From an uncultured Alphaproteobacteria bacterium (GTDB lineage: Bacteria; Pseudomonadota; Alphaproteobacteria; Micavibrionales; CSBR16-224), in the NCBI GenBank assembly GCA_950054485.1, contig CATLPD010000001.1, positions 434,001-498,000 on the forward strand: a stretch of 64,000 nucleotides of DNA. Reading direction: 5' to 3'. Of the stretch, positions 33,708-42,871 are shown in pieces (the first letter of the stretch is position 1; every line of letters begins with the position of its first letter). Both the position numbers and the translations under genes were made by a program. The notes below the pieces were generated by a model. That model made no database searches. It saw only the letters and a program-made list of their open reading frames with translations, and was not told the DNA's origin.

Positions 33708-35486
33708 ATGAGCGGTCTAAAACTTTCATTTCTAATATCGGATTACGGCCCGCGGGTGATTGCGCAATTGCAGCGCGAGGCAAGCTATCGCGCGACTTTT
33801 TCCGTTAAATCGCAGGGCGTGATCGAACGCTGGTCAAAAGACAGTCATACAACCCCGCAAGATATCAAAATGGTGATGGAGGAATTTATCGCGCTGGCCC
33901 TGCCCGAACGCAAAGGCGCGATTGCGAAATGGGTGTTCGATGCTTATCTGAATGGCACCCACAATGGCAAACAGATATTGGCCGAGGACCTTTATAAAAT
34001 CAAAGAAGACCTGCAATATTTTGATGCGCTGAAAAAGTCAGACGCTTTTGATGGCGAAACCGATCTGCTGAAATACCAAAGTCTGGCCCAATTACGTGAA
34101 ACCTTGGCCCCGTATGAACAGGTAAAACGTAGAAAAGATGCCCAGCGCGCCGAACGTTCAATCTCGGATGAAGTCAAAGCCGATATTCTAAAGGAAACAA
34201 CGGTCCTCTATGACGGCCCTGAAGGCCGCGTTGTGATGCCCCATACCATCAAAGCCAGCAAATATTGGGGTAACCATACGAAATGGTGTATTTCAGGGGA
34301 AACAACAGCTGATCAGTTTTTTCACAGCCATAATCAGCAATCTGCGATCCTGATGATCATTCCAAAGGGTGGCGAAGATGACAAGCTCGCGATTGTGGCG
34401 AATACTTTCTGGAATGCAGCAGATGATCAATTGGAAGAAATCCCGGCGCGCTATCAGCATATAATAAATGCGATGTTGGACAATAGCCCGCTGAACGTAA
34501 AACCGCATTTGGAAAACTTATTGGAAGCGGGAAAAAGTCCTGTAAAGAGGCAGATGCCAAATCTAGATAAATATCCTGCGGAATGGCAGGAGACTTTTGC
34601 ATTTTATGAGCGCGAGCGTCCTGATACAACTTTGGAAAAAGATAAAAAATTATTTGGAAATCCCGATTTTGTTCTGGACGTTGTCAAGTATAACCCGGAT
34701 ATGTTGAGATATGCATCCCCCACATTAAAAGCTGATCGTAAAATTGTCTTGGCGGCTATTGCGAAAAAACCCAGTAACCTTTATTTGGTAGCGCCAAAAT
34801 TTAGAGCTGACCGCGAAATTGTGCATTTTGCGGTAGAGCGGGATGGAAGTGTTCTATATCAGGCATCCGATGAATTAAAAGAAGATCCGGAGATTGTTTT
34901 AGCAGCGGTTAGGCAAGACGGCTGTGCGTTTCAATATGCCCGTCGATTGAGATCCGATCCTGATTTTGTACTTAAGGTTTTGGGTGTAGATGGAAAGGCC
35001 TTTCAGTATGTTGATAGTAGATTAAAAAGCAATCCTGAATTTATTAAAAGAGCTGTGAAATCTTATGGTATGGTTCTGCGATCTTTAGATAAAAATTTAC
35101 GTGCTGACAGGGAAATTGTTACGCTGGCTTTGAAGCAGGATTCAAAAGTCTGGTATTATCTGCCCCGGGAATTAACACGCAATAAAGATTTTGTTCAGGA
35201 AATGTTTGAAATGTTGCCACGCCTCCCCCTTGATATCGGTGGATGGACAACGATTCACGAGGCGCGCACGCTACCATCCAGAGAAATAATGGAAAAAGCA
35301 AAAAAACAAAACCTGATAAAACTGATGGCGGAAGGCGATCAAAACTTTTGCCGTAAACACACACGTTATATGCCCGAGCTTTGGGGCGATGCCGAGATGG
35401 TTTTCGGCACAAACCCCGATAAAATCCGTAAGGCCTTGCAGGTAAATGCGAAAGGCCCGCGAAAAGCCACTCCCGCCTTGCAATAA
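33708..35486 (+). CDS. DUF4116-repeat protein with an N-terminal WC domain
   Basis: 592 residues. Roughly residues 1-260 form a soluble domain with VVMPHTIKASKYWGNHTKWCIS near 175-196, including a Trp-Cys pair followed by FFHSHNQQSAILMI. This resembles a domain I associate with phage and DUF4116 proteins. From about 300 to 500 a run of about 50-residue helical repeats follows (pattern NPDFVLDVV...ADRKIVLAAI...ADREIVHFAV...EDPEIVLAAV), the DUF4116 repeat. The second half (about 34540-35200) is visibly more AT-rich than flanking genes. Function unknown; DUF4116 proteins occur in predatory and host-associated bacteria. It has its own promoter between cmk and rpsA. Confidence 0.72.
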   Translation: MSGLKLSFLISDYGPRVIAQLQREASYRATFSVKSQGVIERWSKDSHTTPQDIKMVMEEFIALALPERKGAIAKWVFDAYLNGTHNGKQILAEDLYKIKEDLQYFDALKKSDAFDGETDLLKYQSLAQLRETLAPYEQVKRRKDAQRAERSISDEVKADILKETTVLYDGPEGRVVMPHTIKASKYWGNHTKWCISGETTADQFFHSHNQQSAILMIIPKGGEDDKLAIVANTFWNAADDQLEEIPARYQHIINAMLDNSPLNVKPHLENLLEAGKSPVKRQMPNLDKYPAEWQETFAFYERERPDTTLEKDKKLFGNPDFVLDVVKYNPDMLRYASPTLKADRKIVLAAIAKKPSNLYLVAPKFRADREIVHFAVERDGSVLYQASDELKEDPEIVLAAVRQDGCAFQYARRLRSDPDFVLKVLGVDGKAFQYVDSRLKSNPEFIKRAVKSYGMVLRSLDKNLRADREIVTLALKQDSKVWYYLPRELTRNKDFVQEMFEMLPRLPLDIGGWTTIHEARTLPSREIMEKAKKQNLIKLMAEGDQNFCRKHTRYMPELWGDAEMVFGTNPDKIRKALQVNAKGPRKATPALQ

Positions 35487-35597
35487 ACAGCCAAATTCTA
35501 TATAAACAGCCACAGGAACCTGATTCCTGACCGGCTGCGGGATTCGTCCCAGCGCAAAACCCGGTCTATTTTGAGTACAAAGAGAGTAAATTTTAAA

Positions 35598-37403
35598 ATG
35601 CAAAATGCACAAAGAGTAGAAGATGTATCCGTAAAGGACATCACAGGTGAAAAAGAAAGCTTCGAGGCCCTGTTAAACGAATCCCTCGGCGATATTGAAG
35701 ACGGTTTTGTCGGTAACGTAGTGGAAGGCACAGTATTAGCTGTTGAAAATGACCACGTTGTTGTTGACGTCGGACTAAAATCCGAAGGCCGCATTCCACT
35801 GAAAGAATTTGGCGCGACCATCAAACGCGAAGACATCAAAGCCGGCGATAAAGTCGAAGTTTTTGTCGAGCGTATGGAAAACCGTGAAGGTGAAGCGGTT
35901 CTGAGCCGCGAGAAAGCCCGCCGCGAAGAAGCGTGGGTTGACCTTGAAAAAGCGCACAAGAAAGAAGAGCAAGTTACAGGTATCATCTTTAGCCGCGTTA
36001 AGGGTGGCTTTACGGTTGACCTGAACGGCGCTGTTGCGTTCTTGCCGGGATCACAAGTTGATATCCGCCCGATCCGCGACGTTAGCCCGCTGATGAACAC
36101 ACCACAGCCATTCATGATCCTGAAAATGGATCGTGCCCGTGGCAATATCGTGGTATCACGCCGTGCGATCCTAGAGGAAAGCCGCGCAGAAGCCCGCAGC
36201 GAACTGGTTGAGAACATTGCCGAAGGTCAGACACTGCAGGGTGTTGTTAAAAACATCACTGATTACGGTGCCTTTATCGATCTTGGCGGCGTTGACGGCC
36301 TGCTGCATGTTACAGACATCAGCTGGAAGCGTATCAACCACCCATCAGAAGCCCTGAAAGTTGGTGAGACGATCGAAGTTCAGGTCATCAAATTCAACGA
36401 AGATAACCAGCGTATTTCACTGGGTATGAAACAGTTGGAAGATGATCCGTGGAAAGATGTTGAATCACGCTTTACAGTTGGTCAAAAGATCAAAGGTGAA
36501 GTCACAAACATCACCGATTACGGTGCGTTCGTTGATCTGGGTGAAGGCGTTGAAGGTCTGGTTCACGTGTCAGAAATGTCATGGACCAAGAAAAACGTAC
36601 ACCCCGGTAAAATCGTATCCACATCTCAGGACATCGAAGTTATGGTTCTGGAGATCGATGGCGAAAAACGCCGTATTTCACTGGGTCTGAAGCAATGCAC
36701 AGAAAACCCATGGAACGGTTTCAGCGACAAGCACAAAGTTGGTGACGAGCTGGAAGGCGAAATCCGCAACATTACCGAATTCGGTCTGTTCGTGGCGATC
36801 GGCGATGACATTGACGGTATGGTTCACATGTCTGACCTGTCATGGGAAGATTCAGGCGAAGATGCCATCAAGGAATTCAAGAAAGGCGAAATGCTGAAAG
36901 TGAAAATCCTTGAAATCGATCCTGACAAGGAACGTGTTGCCCTTGGCGTGAAACAATTGTCTGACGATCCGTTTGCCGGTGCACTTGACGGTGTAACCCG
37001 CGGTGATACTGTGACCTGTAAGGTTACAGCCATTACAGGCGGCGGGATCGAAGTCGAGGTTGGCGACAACCTGAAAGGCTTCATCAAAAAGTCTGACCTG
37101 TCACGCGAGCGCAGCGAACAACGTCCTGATCGTTTTGCCGTTGACGAAAAAGTCGATGCCAAAATCATGAAGATCGATGCGAAATCTCGTGAACTGAGCC
37201 TGTCGATCAAGGCCCGCGAAATCGAAGAAGACAAAAAGGCCATGGCCGAATATGGTTCTTCGGATTCAGGTGCGTCACTGGGTGATATCCTGGGTGCAGC
37301 CTTGAAAGAAAAAGAAGGCGACGATAAGCCGGCCAAAAAGGCCGCCGCCAAGAAAGCAGCTCCTAAGAAGAAAGCTGCCAAAAAGGCGGATGAAGAAGAA
37401 TAA
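35598..37403 (+). CDS. rpsA: 30S ribosomal protein S1
   Basis: Binds mRNA on the 30S subunit for initiation. About 601 residues from ATG 35598; a TTG at 35571 is in frame but less likely. Six S1 domains are visible: the third and fourth carry the strongest signatures (NITDYGAFIDLGGVDGLLHV, VTNITDYGAFVDLGEGVEGL), with EFGLFVAIGDDIDGMVHMSDL next. The C-terminus is a Lys/Ala-rich tail (AKKAAAKKAAPKKKAAKK) before the final acidic residues, unusual for S1 but seen in some alphaproteobacteria. A 111-bp leader (35487-35597) with an AGGAA-CCTGA-TTCCT inverted repeat might mediate autoregulation. Confidence 0.96.
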   Translation: MQNAQRVEDVSVKDITGEKESFEALLNESLGDIEDGFVGNVVEGTVLAVENDHVVVDVGLKSEGRIPLKEFGATIKREDIKAGDKVEVFVERMENREGEAVLSREKARREEAWVDLEKAHKKEEQVTGIIFSRVKGGFTVDLNGAVAFLPGSQVDIRPIRDVSPLMNTPQPFMILKMDRARGNIVVSRRAILEESRAEARSELVENIAEGQTLQGVVKNITDYGAFIDLGGVDGLLHVTDISWKRINHPSEALKVGETIEVQVIKFNEDNQRISLGMKQLEDDPWKDVESRFTVGQKIKGEVTNITDYGAFVDLGEGVEGLVHVSEMSWTKKNVHPGKIVSTSQDIEVMVLEIDGEKRRISLGLKQCTENPWNGFSDKHKVGDELEGEIRNITEFGLFVAIGDDIDGMVHMSDLSWEDSGEDAIKEFKKGEMLKVKILEIDPDKERVALGVKQLSDDPFAGALDGVTRGDTVTCKVTAITGGGIEVEVGDNLKGFIKKSDLSRERSEQRPDRFAVDEKVDAKIMKIDAKSRELSLSIKAREIEEDKKAMAEYGSSDSGASLGDILGAALKEKEGDDKPAKKAAAKKAAPKKKAAKKADEEE

Positions 37404-37430
37404 AATCTTCTGATATCGTTTAAAAGAATT

Positions 37431-37465
37431 AAGCCCCTGCGCGCAGATGCCGTAGGGGTTTTTCT
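37431..37465 (+). terminator. Rho-independent terminator of rpsA
   Basis: AAGCCCCT-type stem (37431 onward) pairs with AGGGG (37454-37458) and is followed by a T-rich run to 37465. It lies 28 bp after the rpsA stop. Confidence 0.7.
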
Positions 37466-37492
37466 TTGGGCGCTTTCGTGTAGAATATCCGA

Positions 37493-38035
37493 ATGAACAC
37501 AGACAAAATTATAACATTCTGGTTTGAAACGCACGGGCCTGCTGACTGGTACAAAAAAGACGCGGTTTTTGATGAAAAAATTCGCGATCAGTTTCTGGAC
37601 ACTTATGGCGATTTGACCAAACGCGATCTGCCAAATGATCTGCAAACGGCGGATGATGCTTTGGCCGCAATAATTGTGCTGGACCAATTTTCACGCAACA
37701 TGTTCCGCGATACGCCGAAAGCCTTTGCAGCAGATGAAACCGCCCGCGCGATCACTGATATGATGGTGGATAAAGGGTGGGATTGTGAATTGCCGGATGA
37801 ACAGCGCCACTTCGTCTATATGCCCTATATGCACAGCGAAGACATCAAGGATCAGGAAAAGATGCTGGAATTCTCGGCCGCGCTGGCCGAAGACGGGAAA
37901 CCCAGCAGCTGGGCGGTTGAACATCACCGCCTGATTGAAAAATATGGCCGTTTTCCGCATCGTAATGATATTCTGGGGCGCCAGTCGACAGAGGCGGAAA
38001 AAACCTATCTGAAACGCCCCGACGCCGGCTTTTAA
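37493..38035 (+). CDS. DUF924 family protein
   Basis: 180 residues of the DUF924 (PF06041) type, a soluble TPR-like helical protein of unknown function. Diagnostic blocks: ITFWFETHGPADWYKKDAVFD at the N-terminus, ALAAIIVLDQFSRNMFRDTPKAF at about 60-82, FVYMPYMHSEDIKDQ and EHHRLIEKYGRFPHRNDILGR. Normal family length. It starts 27 bp after the rpsA terminator. Confidence 0.9.
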   Translation: MNTDKIITFWFETHGPADWYKKDAVFDEKIRDQFLDTYGDLTKRDLPNDLQTADDALAAIIVLDQFSRNMFRDTPKAFAADETARAITDMMVDKGWDCELPDEQRHFVYMPYMHSEDIKDQEKMLEFSAALAEDGKPSSWAVEHHRLIEKYGRFPHRNDILGRQSTEAEKTYLKRPDAGF

Positions 38036-38040
38036 TAAGA

Positions 38041-38069
38041 TTGACATAAGCTGGTGGTTTCTCTATTCT
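38041..38069 (+). promoter_or_regulatory. TTGACATAA-type promoter for the 38105-39718 operon
   Basis: TTGACA (38041-38046, continuing TAA) begins five bases after the DUF924 stop. A 17-bp spacer leads to TATTCT (38064-38069), 35 bp before the first start codon. Confidence 0.65.
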
Positions 38070-38104
38070 TGCGATAATCTTATTCAATATGGAGTTTTCG
38101 GACG

Positions 38105-38455
38105 TTGAACCTGAATTTCAAAGAAATCGTTGCGGGCATTTTATGCCTGATCGGAACGGCAAGCTTGTTGGGTGCGCTGGGATATATCTGGTCGAACACA
38201 ACACCCGAAGGGCACACAGCCAATCTTGAATGCCGTATGAATGCAAAAGAAACATGCAGCGAAGAGCGTATGAATCTGGCGCTGCAAACCCATCAGCGCG
38301 AGGTTGAGGGAATTGTGCCTGCAATTGCCGGTATGACGGTTTTCTCGCTAGGTAGTGTTTTTGGAATGACATCGAATAATCCGCTGCCATCTGCCCCGAA
38401 GGCGCCAAAACCCTATATACGCCCAACGGCGCTGCGACGCCAGAAACAAAGATAA
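38105..38455 (+). CDS. Small membrane protein with C-x(n)-C-EERMN motif, copy 1
   Basis: 116 residues from a TTG start (38105) with GGAG upstream. Two hydrophobic segments (about 8-28 and 72-92) flank a polar loop containing CRMNAKETCSEERMNLAL; the tail ends KPYIRPTALRRQKQR. The next gene has the same topology and motif, so they are tandem paralogs. The cysteine pair lies in the loop between helices, possibly periplasmic and disulfide-bonded. No known family recognised. Confidence 0.55.
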   Translation: MNLNFKEIVAGILCLIGTASLLGALGYIWSNTTPEGHTANLECRMNAKETCSEERMNLALQTHQREVEGIVPAIAGMTVFSLGSVFGMTSNNPLPSAPKAPKPYIRPTALRRQKQR

Positions 38456-38470
38456 AAAAGGAAGAACAAA

Positions 38471-38830
38471 ATGATAGGTACACGTAAACGCGATATTTTG
38501 GGGTCTATCCTTATATTAACCGGGGTTTTTTCGTTGCTGTATAATATGGGCTATACAATCTTTGGCAATTCGGCTGAAAAATTTGGAGCGATCAATTCCT
38601 GCATTAAAGAAAAACCGAATACCCCCCCTTGTACCGAAGAGCGTATGAACATCGCCATCAAAGCGCAGGCTAATCAAGCCTTTGCATTGCAGGCTGGTTA
38701 TGCAGGGATGGGTTTGATGGCAGCGGGTATTTTGGCATCATGGCCGACAGGGGGCCCGGGGACACCAACTGTCACACCTGTGCCAAAATCTTATACGCGC
38801 CCGAATTCCTTGCGTAAAATGAAACGATAG
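38471..38830 (+). CDS. Small membrane protein with C-x(n)-C-EERMN motif, copy 2
   Basis: 119 residues, ATG 38471 with ribosome site GGAAG. Two hydrophobic segments (about 10-30 and 75-95) around a loop with CIKEKPNTPPCTEERMNIAI; the C-terminal SYTRPNSLRKMKR matches copy 1. Shared EERMN and RP..LR elements support duplication. The next gene starts directly after its stop. Function unknown. Confidence 0.55.
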   Translation: MIGTRKRDILGSILILTGVFSLLYNMGYTIFGNSAEKFGAINSCIKEKPNTPPCTEERMNIAIKAQANQAFALQAGYAGMGLMAAGILASWPTGGPGTPTVTPVPKSYTRPNSLRKMKR

Positions 38831-39718
38831 ATGTTAAGCCCGGCACAACAGGCATATATAATTGAAACCGGAATGATGAAACCGGATGTTTTGGCGCGCT
38901 GTCTGGAACAGGATAAACCCGAAAAACCGTTAAATTCAAAATTGGGTGGTGTTCTGGATCAATATTTTCGAAATCTTTATACTGCGGGTTTCGAAGGAAA
39001 GCACGAAGAAGTCAGGACAATTATACGCCAAATCGCTTTTTTAACAAAACTGCCTTTGGATCTTAAAATATCTTACGATCATCTTGATAGATTAAACGGT
39101 ATAAAATTGTCCCTGTGTGAAATGATTATTCAAGAGCTGTTTCTTGAGGGCGCGCGCCTGAGCGAAGAAGTTCTGAACGTAAAGATTGACGGGCATGAGC
39201 CGGAAATCTGTGACATGATTGACCATTGGGTTAAAACACAATGGTCGGTTTATGAAACTGCTTATATAAGCGATACAATCTGGCAAGAAATCAAAACGGT
39301 AAAAGATCTTGAAAATACCGATTTGATCAACCGCTTTAATGGCGCAGCATGGGAATTCAAGCCAGCGAATGATTTATACTGGCAGGCAGCACGTAGTGGC
39401 GAATTTTCGCGGATTCTGGATGTCTATGCGGCAAATGATCAGGCTTTTCCGTTTGAAAAACTTTATGTTGAAAAAACCGAGGACGGGATCTGTCTGCTGG
39501 ATCTTATAAATTTTAATGGCGAGCCGGATATCCATGCCAAAATTCTGGACCCTGAATTATGGCAGGGCCAAACTGACCAACTTTCCGATTTTTGGCACAA
39601 CCATTTGCCCGAAGCGATCAAGGCGGCCCACCCCTTTGAAGGATTGACGCAGAAAATATACGGCGTTACGGCCAAGGATCACTATAAGATAAAAAAACGC
39701 CAACCCTTAAAACGCTAA
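38831..39718 (+). CDS. Hypothetical soluble protein
   Basis: 295 residues, helical, no membrane segment or signal peptide. It starts MLSPAQQAYIIETGMMKPDVLARCLEQ, directly after the TAG of copy 2, so it is probably the last gene of the operon. Visible blocks: LDQYFRNLYTAGFEGKHEEVRTIIRQIAF, ending YKIKKRQPLKR. The early pattern resembles a helical repeat domain, but no family could be named. It converges on the YgjP-like gene (2 bp apart). Confidence 0.55.
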   Translation: MLSPAQQAYIIETGMMKPDVLARCLEQDKPEKPLNSKLGGVLDQYFRNLYTAGFEGKHEEVRTIIRQIAFLTKLPLDLKISYDHLDRLNGIKLSLCEMIIQELFLEGARLSEEVLNVKIDGHEPEICDMIDHWVKTQWSVYETAYISDTIWQEIKTVKDLENTDLINRFNGAAWEFKPANDLYWQAARSGEFSRILDVYAANDQAFPFEKLYVEKTEDGICLLDLINFNGEPDIHAKILDPELWQGQTDQLSDFWHNHLPEAIKAAHPFEGLTQKIYGVTAKDHYKIKKRQPLKR

Positions 39719-39720
39719 AC

Positions 39721-40488
39721 TCAGTTTAAAGCATAGGTCATAAAAATATCGTCACGCGTTTTCAGCCAGTGCTTGGCGGCATTCATACGGTCGTGATCGC
39801 ATAAATTATCGCATAATTCCCAAAAATCATCGCTGTGATCCATATGGATCATATGGGCGACTTCGTGCGCGGCAATGTAATCGACGACAAAATCGGGTGC
39901 AAAAACAAGGCGGCACGAAAACGACAGTGTGCCGTTTGACGAACAGCTGCCCCAGCGGGTTTTTTGATCGGCAATGCGGATGCGTTTAATTTTTTTGCGG
40001 ATGCGGGCGGCTTTTTCATGTGCCATTGCTGAGATTTTATCGCGAAAATCGGCTTTTAAAAAATCGCAAATTTTACGGTGCAGGTTTTCGGTGTGCCCGG
40101 GTACATATAAAATGGCACTGTCCTGAACCTGCGGCACGCCGCGCAGACGGGTCGGATCATTTACGATTTTCAAGGGCGTGTCATAGAAATAAAAGACATC
40201 ACCGTCTTCGAATTTTTTGAACAAAGTTTTTTGCTGGTGATGTTTCAACATCCAATTGATATGGTCATGCGCGAATTTTTCAGCGCTGCGAAAGCTGCTG
40301 CGTTTCGGGCGGGTCAGAACAAAACCGCCGCTTTTCAAATCCTGCTTTAAAATAAAACGCCGTGCACGGGGGTGCGTAGTCACCCGTATATTGATATCGT
40401 GATCATCAATACGGATAAATTCGGGGTTCGTTTTTTTAGACCCGGTATGTTGTGCAGGGGGCTTTTTCTTTTTTAAAAGTCCGAACAT
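39721..40488 (-). CDS. YgjP-like zinc metallopeptidase (DUF45)
   Basis: 255 residues of the DUF45/YgjP family. The metal-binding motif HEVAHMIHMDH near 206-216 fits HExxH followed by a third His. The preceding TRWGSCSSNGTLSFSCRLVFAP is the family's hallmark. The first 30 residues are basic and probably unstructured. Such proteins are thought to be SprT- or wss1-related proteases, with no defined substrate in bacteria. It follows leuA by 6 bp on the same strand, so it may share the leuA transcript. Confidence 0.85.
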   Translation of the reverse strand: MFGLLKKKKPPAQHTGSKKTNPEFIRIDDHDINIRVTTHPRARRFILKQDLKSGGFVLTRPKRSSFRSAEKFAHDHINWMLKHHQQKTLFKKFEDGDVFYFYDTPLKIVNDPTRLRGVPQVQDSAILYVPGHTENLHRKICDFLKADFRDKISAMAHEKAARIRKKIKRIRIADQKTRWGSCSSNGTLSFSCRLVFAPDFVVDYIAAHEVAHMIHMDHSDDFWELCDNLCDHDRMNAAKHWLKTRDDIFMTYALN

Positions 40489-40494
40489 TTCTAT

Positions 40495-41637
40495 CTAGCT
40501 TGCCAGTTTTTTCAGGTCTTCGTCAGTGATTGTTTTTTTCTCGTCCGCAAGGGCCTTGAATTTGTGAAAGGCATCATTCAATGCATTGTCAGCCAATTCG
40601 ATGCCCAATGATTTCAAACGTGCGCGAAAAGCATTGCGACCTGAATGTTTGCCCAAAACCAGATTGCTTTCGCTTTGCCCGACAGATTCCGGGGTCATGA
40701 TTTCATAGGTCATGACGTTTTTCAGGATACCGTCCTGATGAATGCCACTTTCGTGAGCAAAAGCGTTCGCGCCGACAATCGCCTTGTTCGGCTGCACATT
40801 CACGCCTGTAATAGACGATAACAACTGGGAGGCCGGAAATAATTTTTCGGAGATAATATTGGTCGTAAAGGGATAGACATCGCTGCGCGTTTTAAAGGCC
40901 ATGACGATTTCCTCGACCGATGCATTACCTGCGCGCTCGCCAATGCCATTGACCGTACATTCAATCTGGCCCGCACCGGCGCGCACGCCCGCAATCGAAT
41001 TTGCAACCGCCAGCCCAAGGTCATTGTGACAATGGGTTGATATGACCGCCTTGTCGATGTTCGGCACGCGGTTTTTCAGCATATCGATCATGCGGTAATA
41101 ATCCTCGGGCGTTGAATATCCGACCGTATCGGGGATATTGACCGTGGTCGCGCCCGATGCAATGGCGGTTTCAACCGATTTACACAGATAATCATCTTCT
41201 GTACGTGTCGCATCCTCGGCTGACCATTCGACATCATCACACAGTTGGCGTGATAGACCAACGGAATATTTGATCAGATCGAGGACTTCGTCCTCCGTCT
41301 TTTGCAGTTTATATTTACGGTGCAGGGGACTTGTGGAAATAAAGGTATGAATGCGCCCGCGTTTGGCAGGTTTAACAGCATCGGCAACGGCGCGGATATC
41401 GCCTTCGACAGCACGGCATAGGCCCGCAACAATCGCGTTTTTGGCGCGGGATGCGACAGATTCAACCGATTTGAAATCGCCTTCGCTTGCGGCTGGAAAT
41501 CCGGCCTCGATGATGTCAACGCCCATGGAATCCAGCATATCGGCCATTTCCATTTTTTCGTTGAAATCCATCGAACAGCCTGGCGATTGTTCACCATCGC
41601 GCAGCGTCGTGTCAAAAATCAGAATTTCTCTGCTCAT
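40495..41637 (-). CDS. leuA: 2-isopropylmalate synthase (short form)
   Basis: 380 residues of the LeuA/homocitrate synthase family: condenses acetyl-CoA with a 2-oxo acid. The catalytic barrel has [16 protein letters not shown] at about 8-23, [45 protein letters not shown] with the metal-binding HxH, and NGIGERAGN. The subdomains carry [20 protein letters not shown] and [17 protein letters not shown]. The usual C-terminal leucine-binding regulatory domain (about 130 residues) is absent, so it should lack leucine feedback. Homocitrate or citramalate synthase is possible. A Trm112-like gene lies upstream. Confidence 0.85.
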   Translation of the reverse strand: MSREILIFDTTLRDGEQSPGCSMDFNEKMEMADMLDSMGVDIIEAGFPAASEGDFKSVESVASRAKNAIVAGLCRAVEGDIRAVADAVKPAKRGRIHTFISTSPLHRKYKLQKTEDEVLDLIKYSVGLSRQLCDDVEWSAEDATRTEDDYLCKSVETAIASGATTVNIPDTVGYSTPEDYYRMIDMLKNRVPNIDKAVISTHCHNDLGLAVANSIAGVRAGAGQIECTVNGIGERAGNASVEEIVMAFKTRSDVYPFTTNIISEKLFPASQLLSSITGVNVQPNKAIVGANAFAHESGIHQDGILKNVMTYEIMTPESVGQSESNLVLGKHSGRNAFRARLKSLGIELADNALNDAFHKFKALADEKKTITDEDLKKLAS

Positions 41638-41671
41638 TTTTAAATCCCCAAATAAATAATATAGGGTGATA

Positions 41672-41842
41672 TTAATCTATTTTACGCGCTTCATCAATCA
41701 GCATAACAGGAATGCCGTTCCGAATGGGAAAGGCAAGTTTGGCCTGACGGCTGATCAGCTCGTTTTTTTCCGCATCATATTCCAGCGGTGTTTTATGAAT
41801 CGGGCAGGCCAGTATCTGTAATAACTTTGGGTCGGGTTTCAT
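41672..41842 (-). CDS. Trm112-like small protein (UPF0434/YcaR)
   Basis: 56 residues: [20 protein letters not shown] at the N-terminus, [19 protein letters not shown] at the end. This matches the Trm112-like YcaR family, which normally carries zinc cysteines; only one Cys remains here (LACPIHK), where a CPxC is common. The YcaR family is thought to bind methyltransferases, but no partner is evident. It lies 12 bp after the LON-domain gene. LON-domain and Trm112-like genes are neighbours in many alphaproteobacteria. Confidence 0.85.
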   Translation of the reverse strand: MKPDPKLLQILACPIHKTPLEYDAEKNELISRQAKLAFPIRNGIPVMLIDEARKID

Positions 41843-41854
41843 ATTCCGTTTCCT

Positions 41855-42505
41855 TTAATGCTGGGCCGCCGAGGCATGCTGTTGCAATGACATTTCCATC
41901 AATGTGATCAAAAGCTCGCTGCGTTGGGCAAAACAGGGGGCCTCTAGGATCGCTTGTTTTTCCTGCGCCGAAAACGGGCAGACCATCGCAAGGGTCGCGA
42001 CCAGTTTTTCGGCCGGAATATCCTTCATTTCATCCCATTTATCGCATTTCATGTTCTGGGCGATGAAATAACGCTCGAGGATGTCGAGGAATTCGGTGGT
42101 ATCAAAACACGGGTCGATAACAGGTTTCAGATCATTTTTATAAGGCGCCCAATCGGCGATAATCTGGCGGTATGGCTTGCTGCGGTCGACCTCTTTGATG
42201 ATATCGAAACGGCTGACACCGGTCAGGGTGATGAAATAATTTCCGTTTCCGGGGTCTTCCATTTGCGTGATGCGGCCGGCACACCCCGTCATATAAATAT
42301 CGGACGGCCCGCAATCGGCCTTTTGACAAGGCTGAACCATGCCGATGATGCGCCCGTTCTGAAAGGCATCATTAACCATGGCGAGATATTTACTTTCAAA
42401 TATATTCAGGGGCAATTGCGCACGCGGCAATAAAAGCACGTTTGACAGCGGAAAGATTGGAATTTGCTGTGGCAAATCCTGTGTATTATCGGCAATGATG
42501 TCCAA
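41855..42505 (-). CDS. LON substrate-binding domain protein
   Basis: 216 residues made of the LON N-terminal (PUA-like) domain alone, without ATPase or protease domains. The start QQIPIFPLSNVLLLPRAQLPLNIFE is diagnostic (about 13-37). FITLTGVSRFDIIKEVDRSKPYRQ and YFIAQNMKCDKWDEMKDIPAEKL follow. Stand-alone LON-domain proteins are widespread in alphaproteobacteria with no proven role; substrate recognition is inference from Lon. It is probably co-transcribed with the Trm112-like gene. Confidence 0.9.
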   Translation of the reverse strand: MDIIADNTQDLPQQIPIFPLSNVLLLPRAQLPLNIFESKYLAMVNDAFQNGRIIGMVQPCQKADCGPSDIYMTGCAGRITQMEDPGNGNYFITLTGVSRFDIIKEVDRSKPYRQIIADWAPYKNDLKPVIDPCFDTTEFLDILERYFIAQNMKCDKWDEMKDIPAEKLVATLAMVCPFSAQEKQAILEAPCFAQRSELLITLMEMSLQQHASAAQH

Positions 42506-42614
42506 AATGACCCCGTTAAATTATAAACTCGTACTAATTAAATAATATTTTAGGGGTGTAAATCAATATTTTTCGGGGTTTTTCGACGGAATTATACAGA
42601 GAGACAGCATTTTA

Positions 42615-42806
42615 TCAGGGTTTTATGCGTTCTTCCCACCAGACTTTCAAAAGCTTTTTTTGTCGAACCAGTTGTTCGTAATATTGTTGGGCCCACCTGT
42701 TGCTATCAATGTAGACCAGGACCTCCTTGGCTTTTTCCCATTCCAGCTGGTTATCGACCAAGGCCTGAATATCGAGTTCTGTAATGTTTTCCTTCACCCC
42801 TATCAT
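42615..42806 (-). CDS. Short anti-sigma-factor-like protein
   Basis: 63 residues, ATG 42806 with a strong ribosome site (AAGGAG). ENITELDIQALVDNQLEWEKAKEVLVYI resembles the N-terminal part of RsiW/ChrR-type anti-sigma factors (pattern ITxxDLxAYVDGxL ... EVExYL). The zinc-binding HxxxCxxC and the membrane helix of full anti-sigma factors are missing, so it would be a soluble fragment or a different helical protein. It is divergent from the DUF1328 gene and its EcfG-type promoter, and the only ECF sigma in the window is 5 kb away. Assignment is tentative. Confidence 0.45.
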   Translation of the reverse strand: MIGVKENITELDIQALVDNQLEWEKAKEVLVYIDSNRWAQQYYEQLVRQKKLLKVWWEERIKP

Positions 42807-42871
42807 CAGGCTGCTCCTTTCAATTGTACATATGATAAAAGAGGGCGATAAGTTCCAAAGCCTATATGTGT

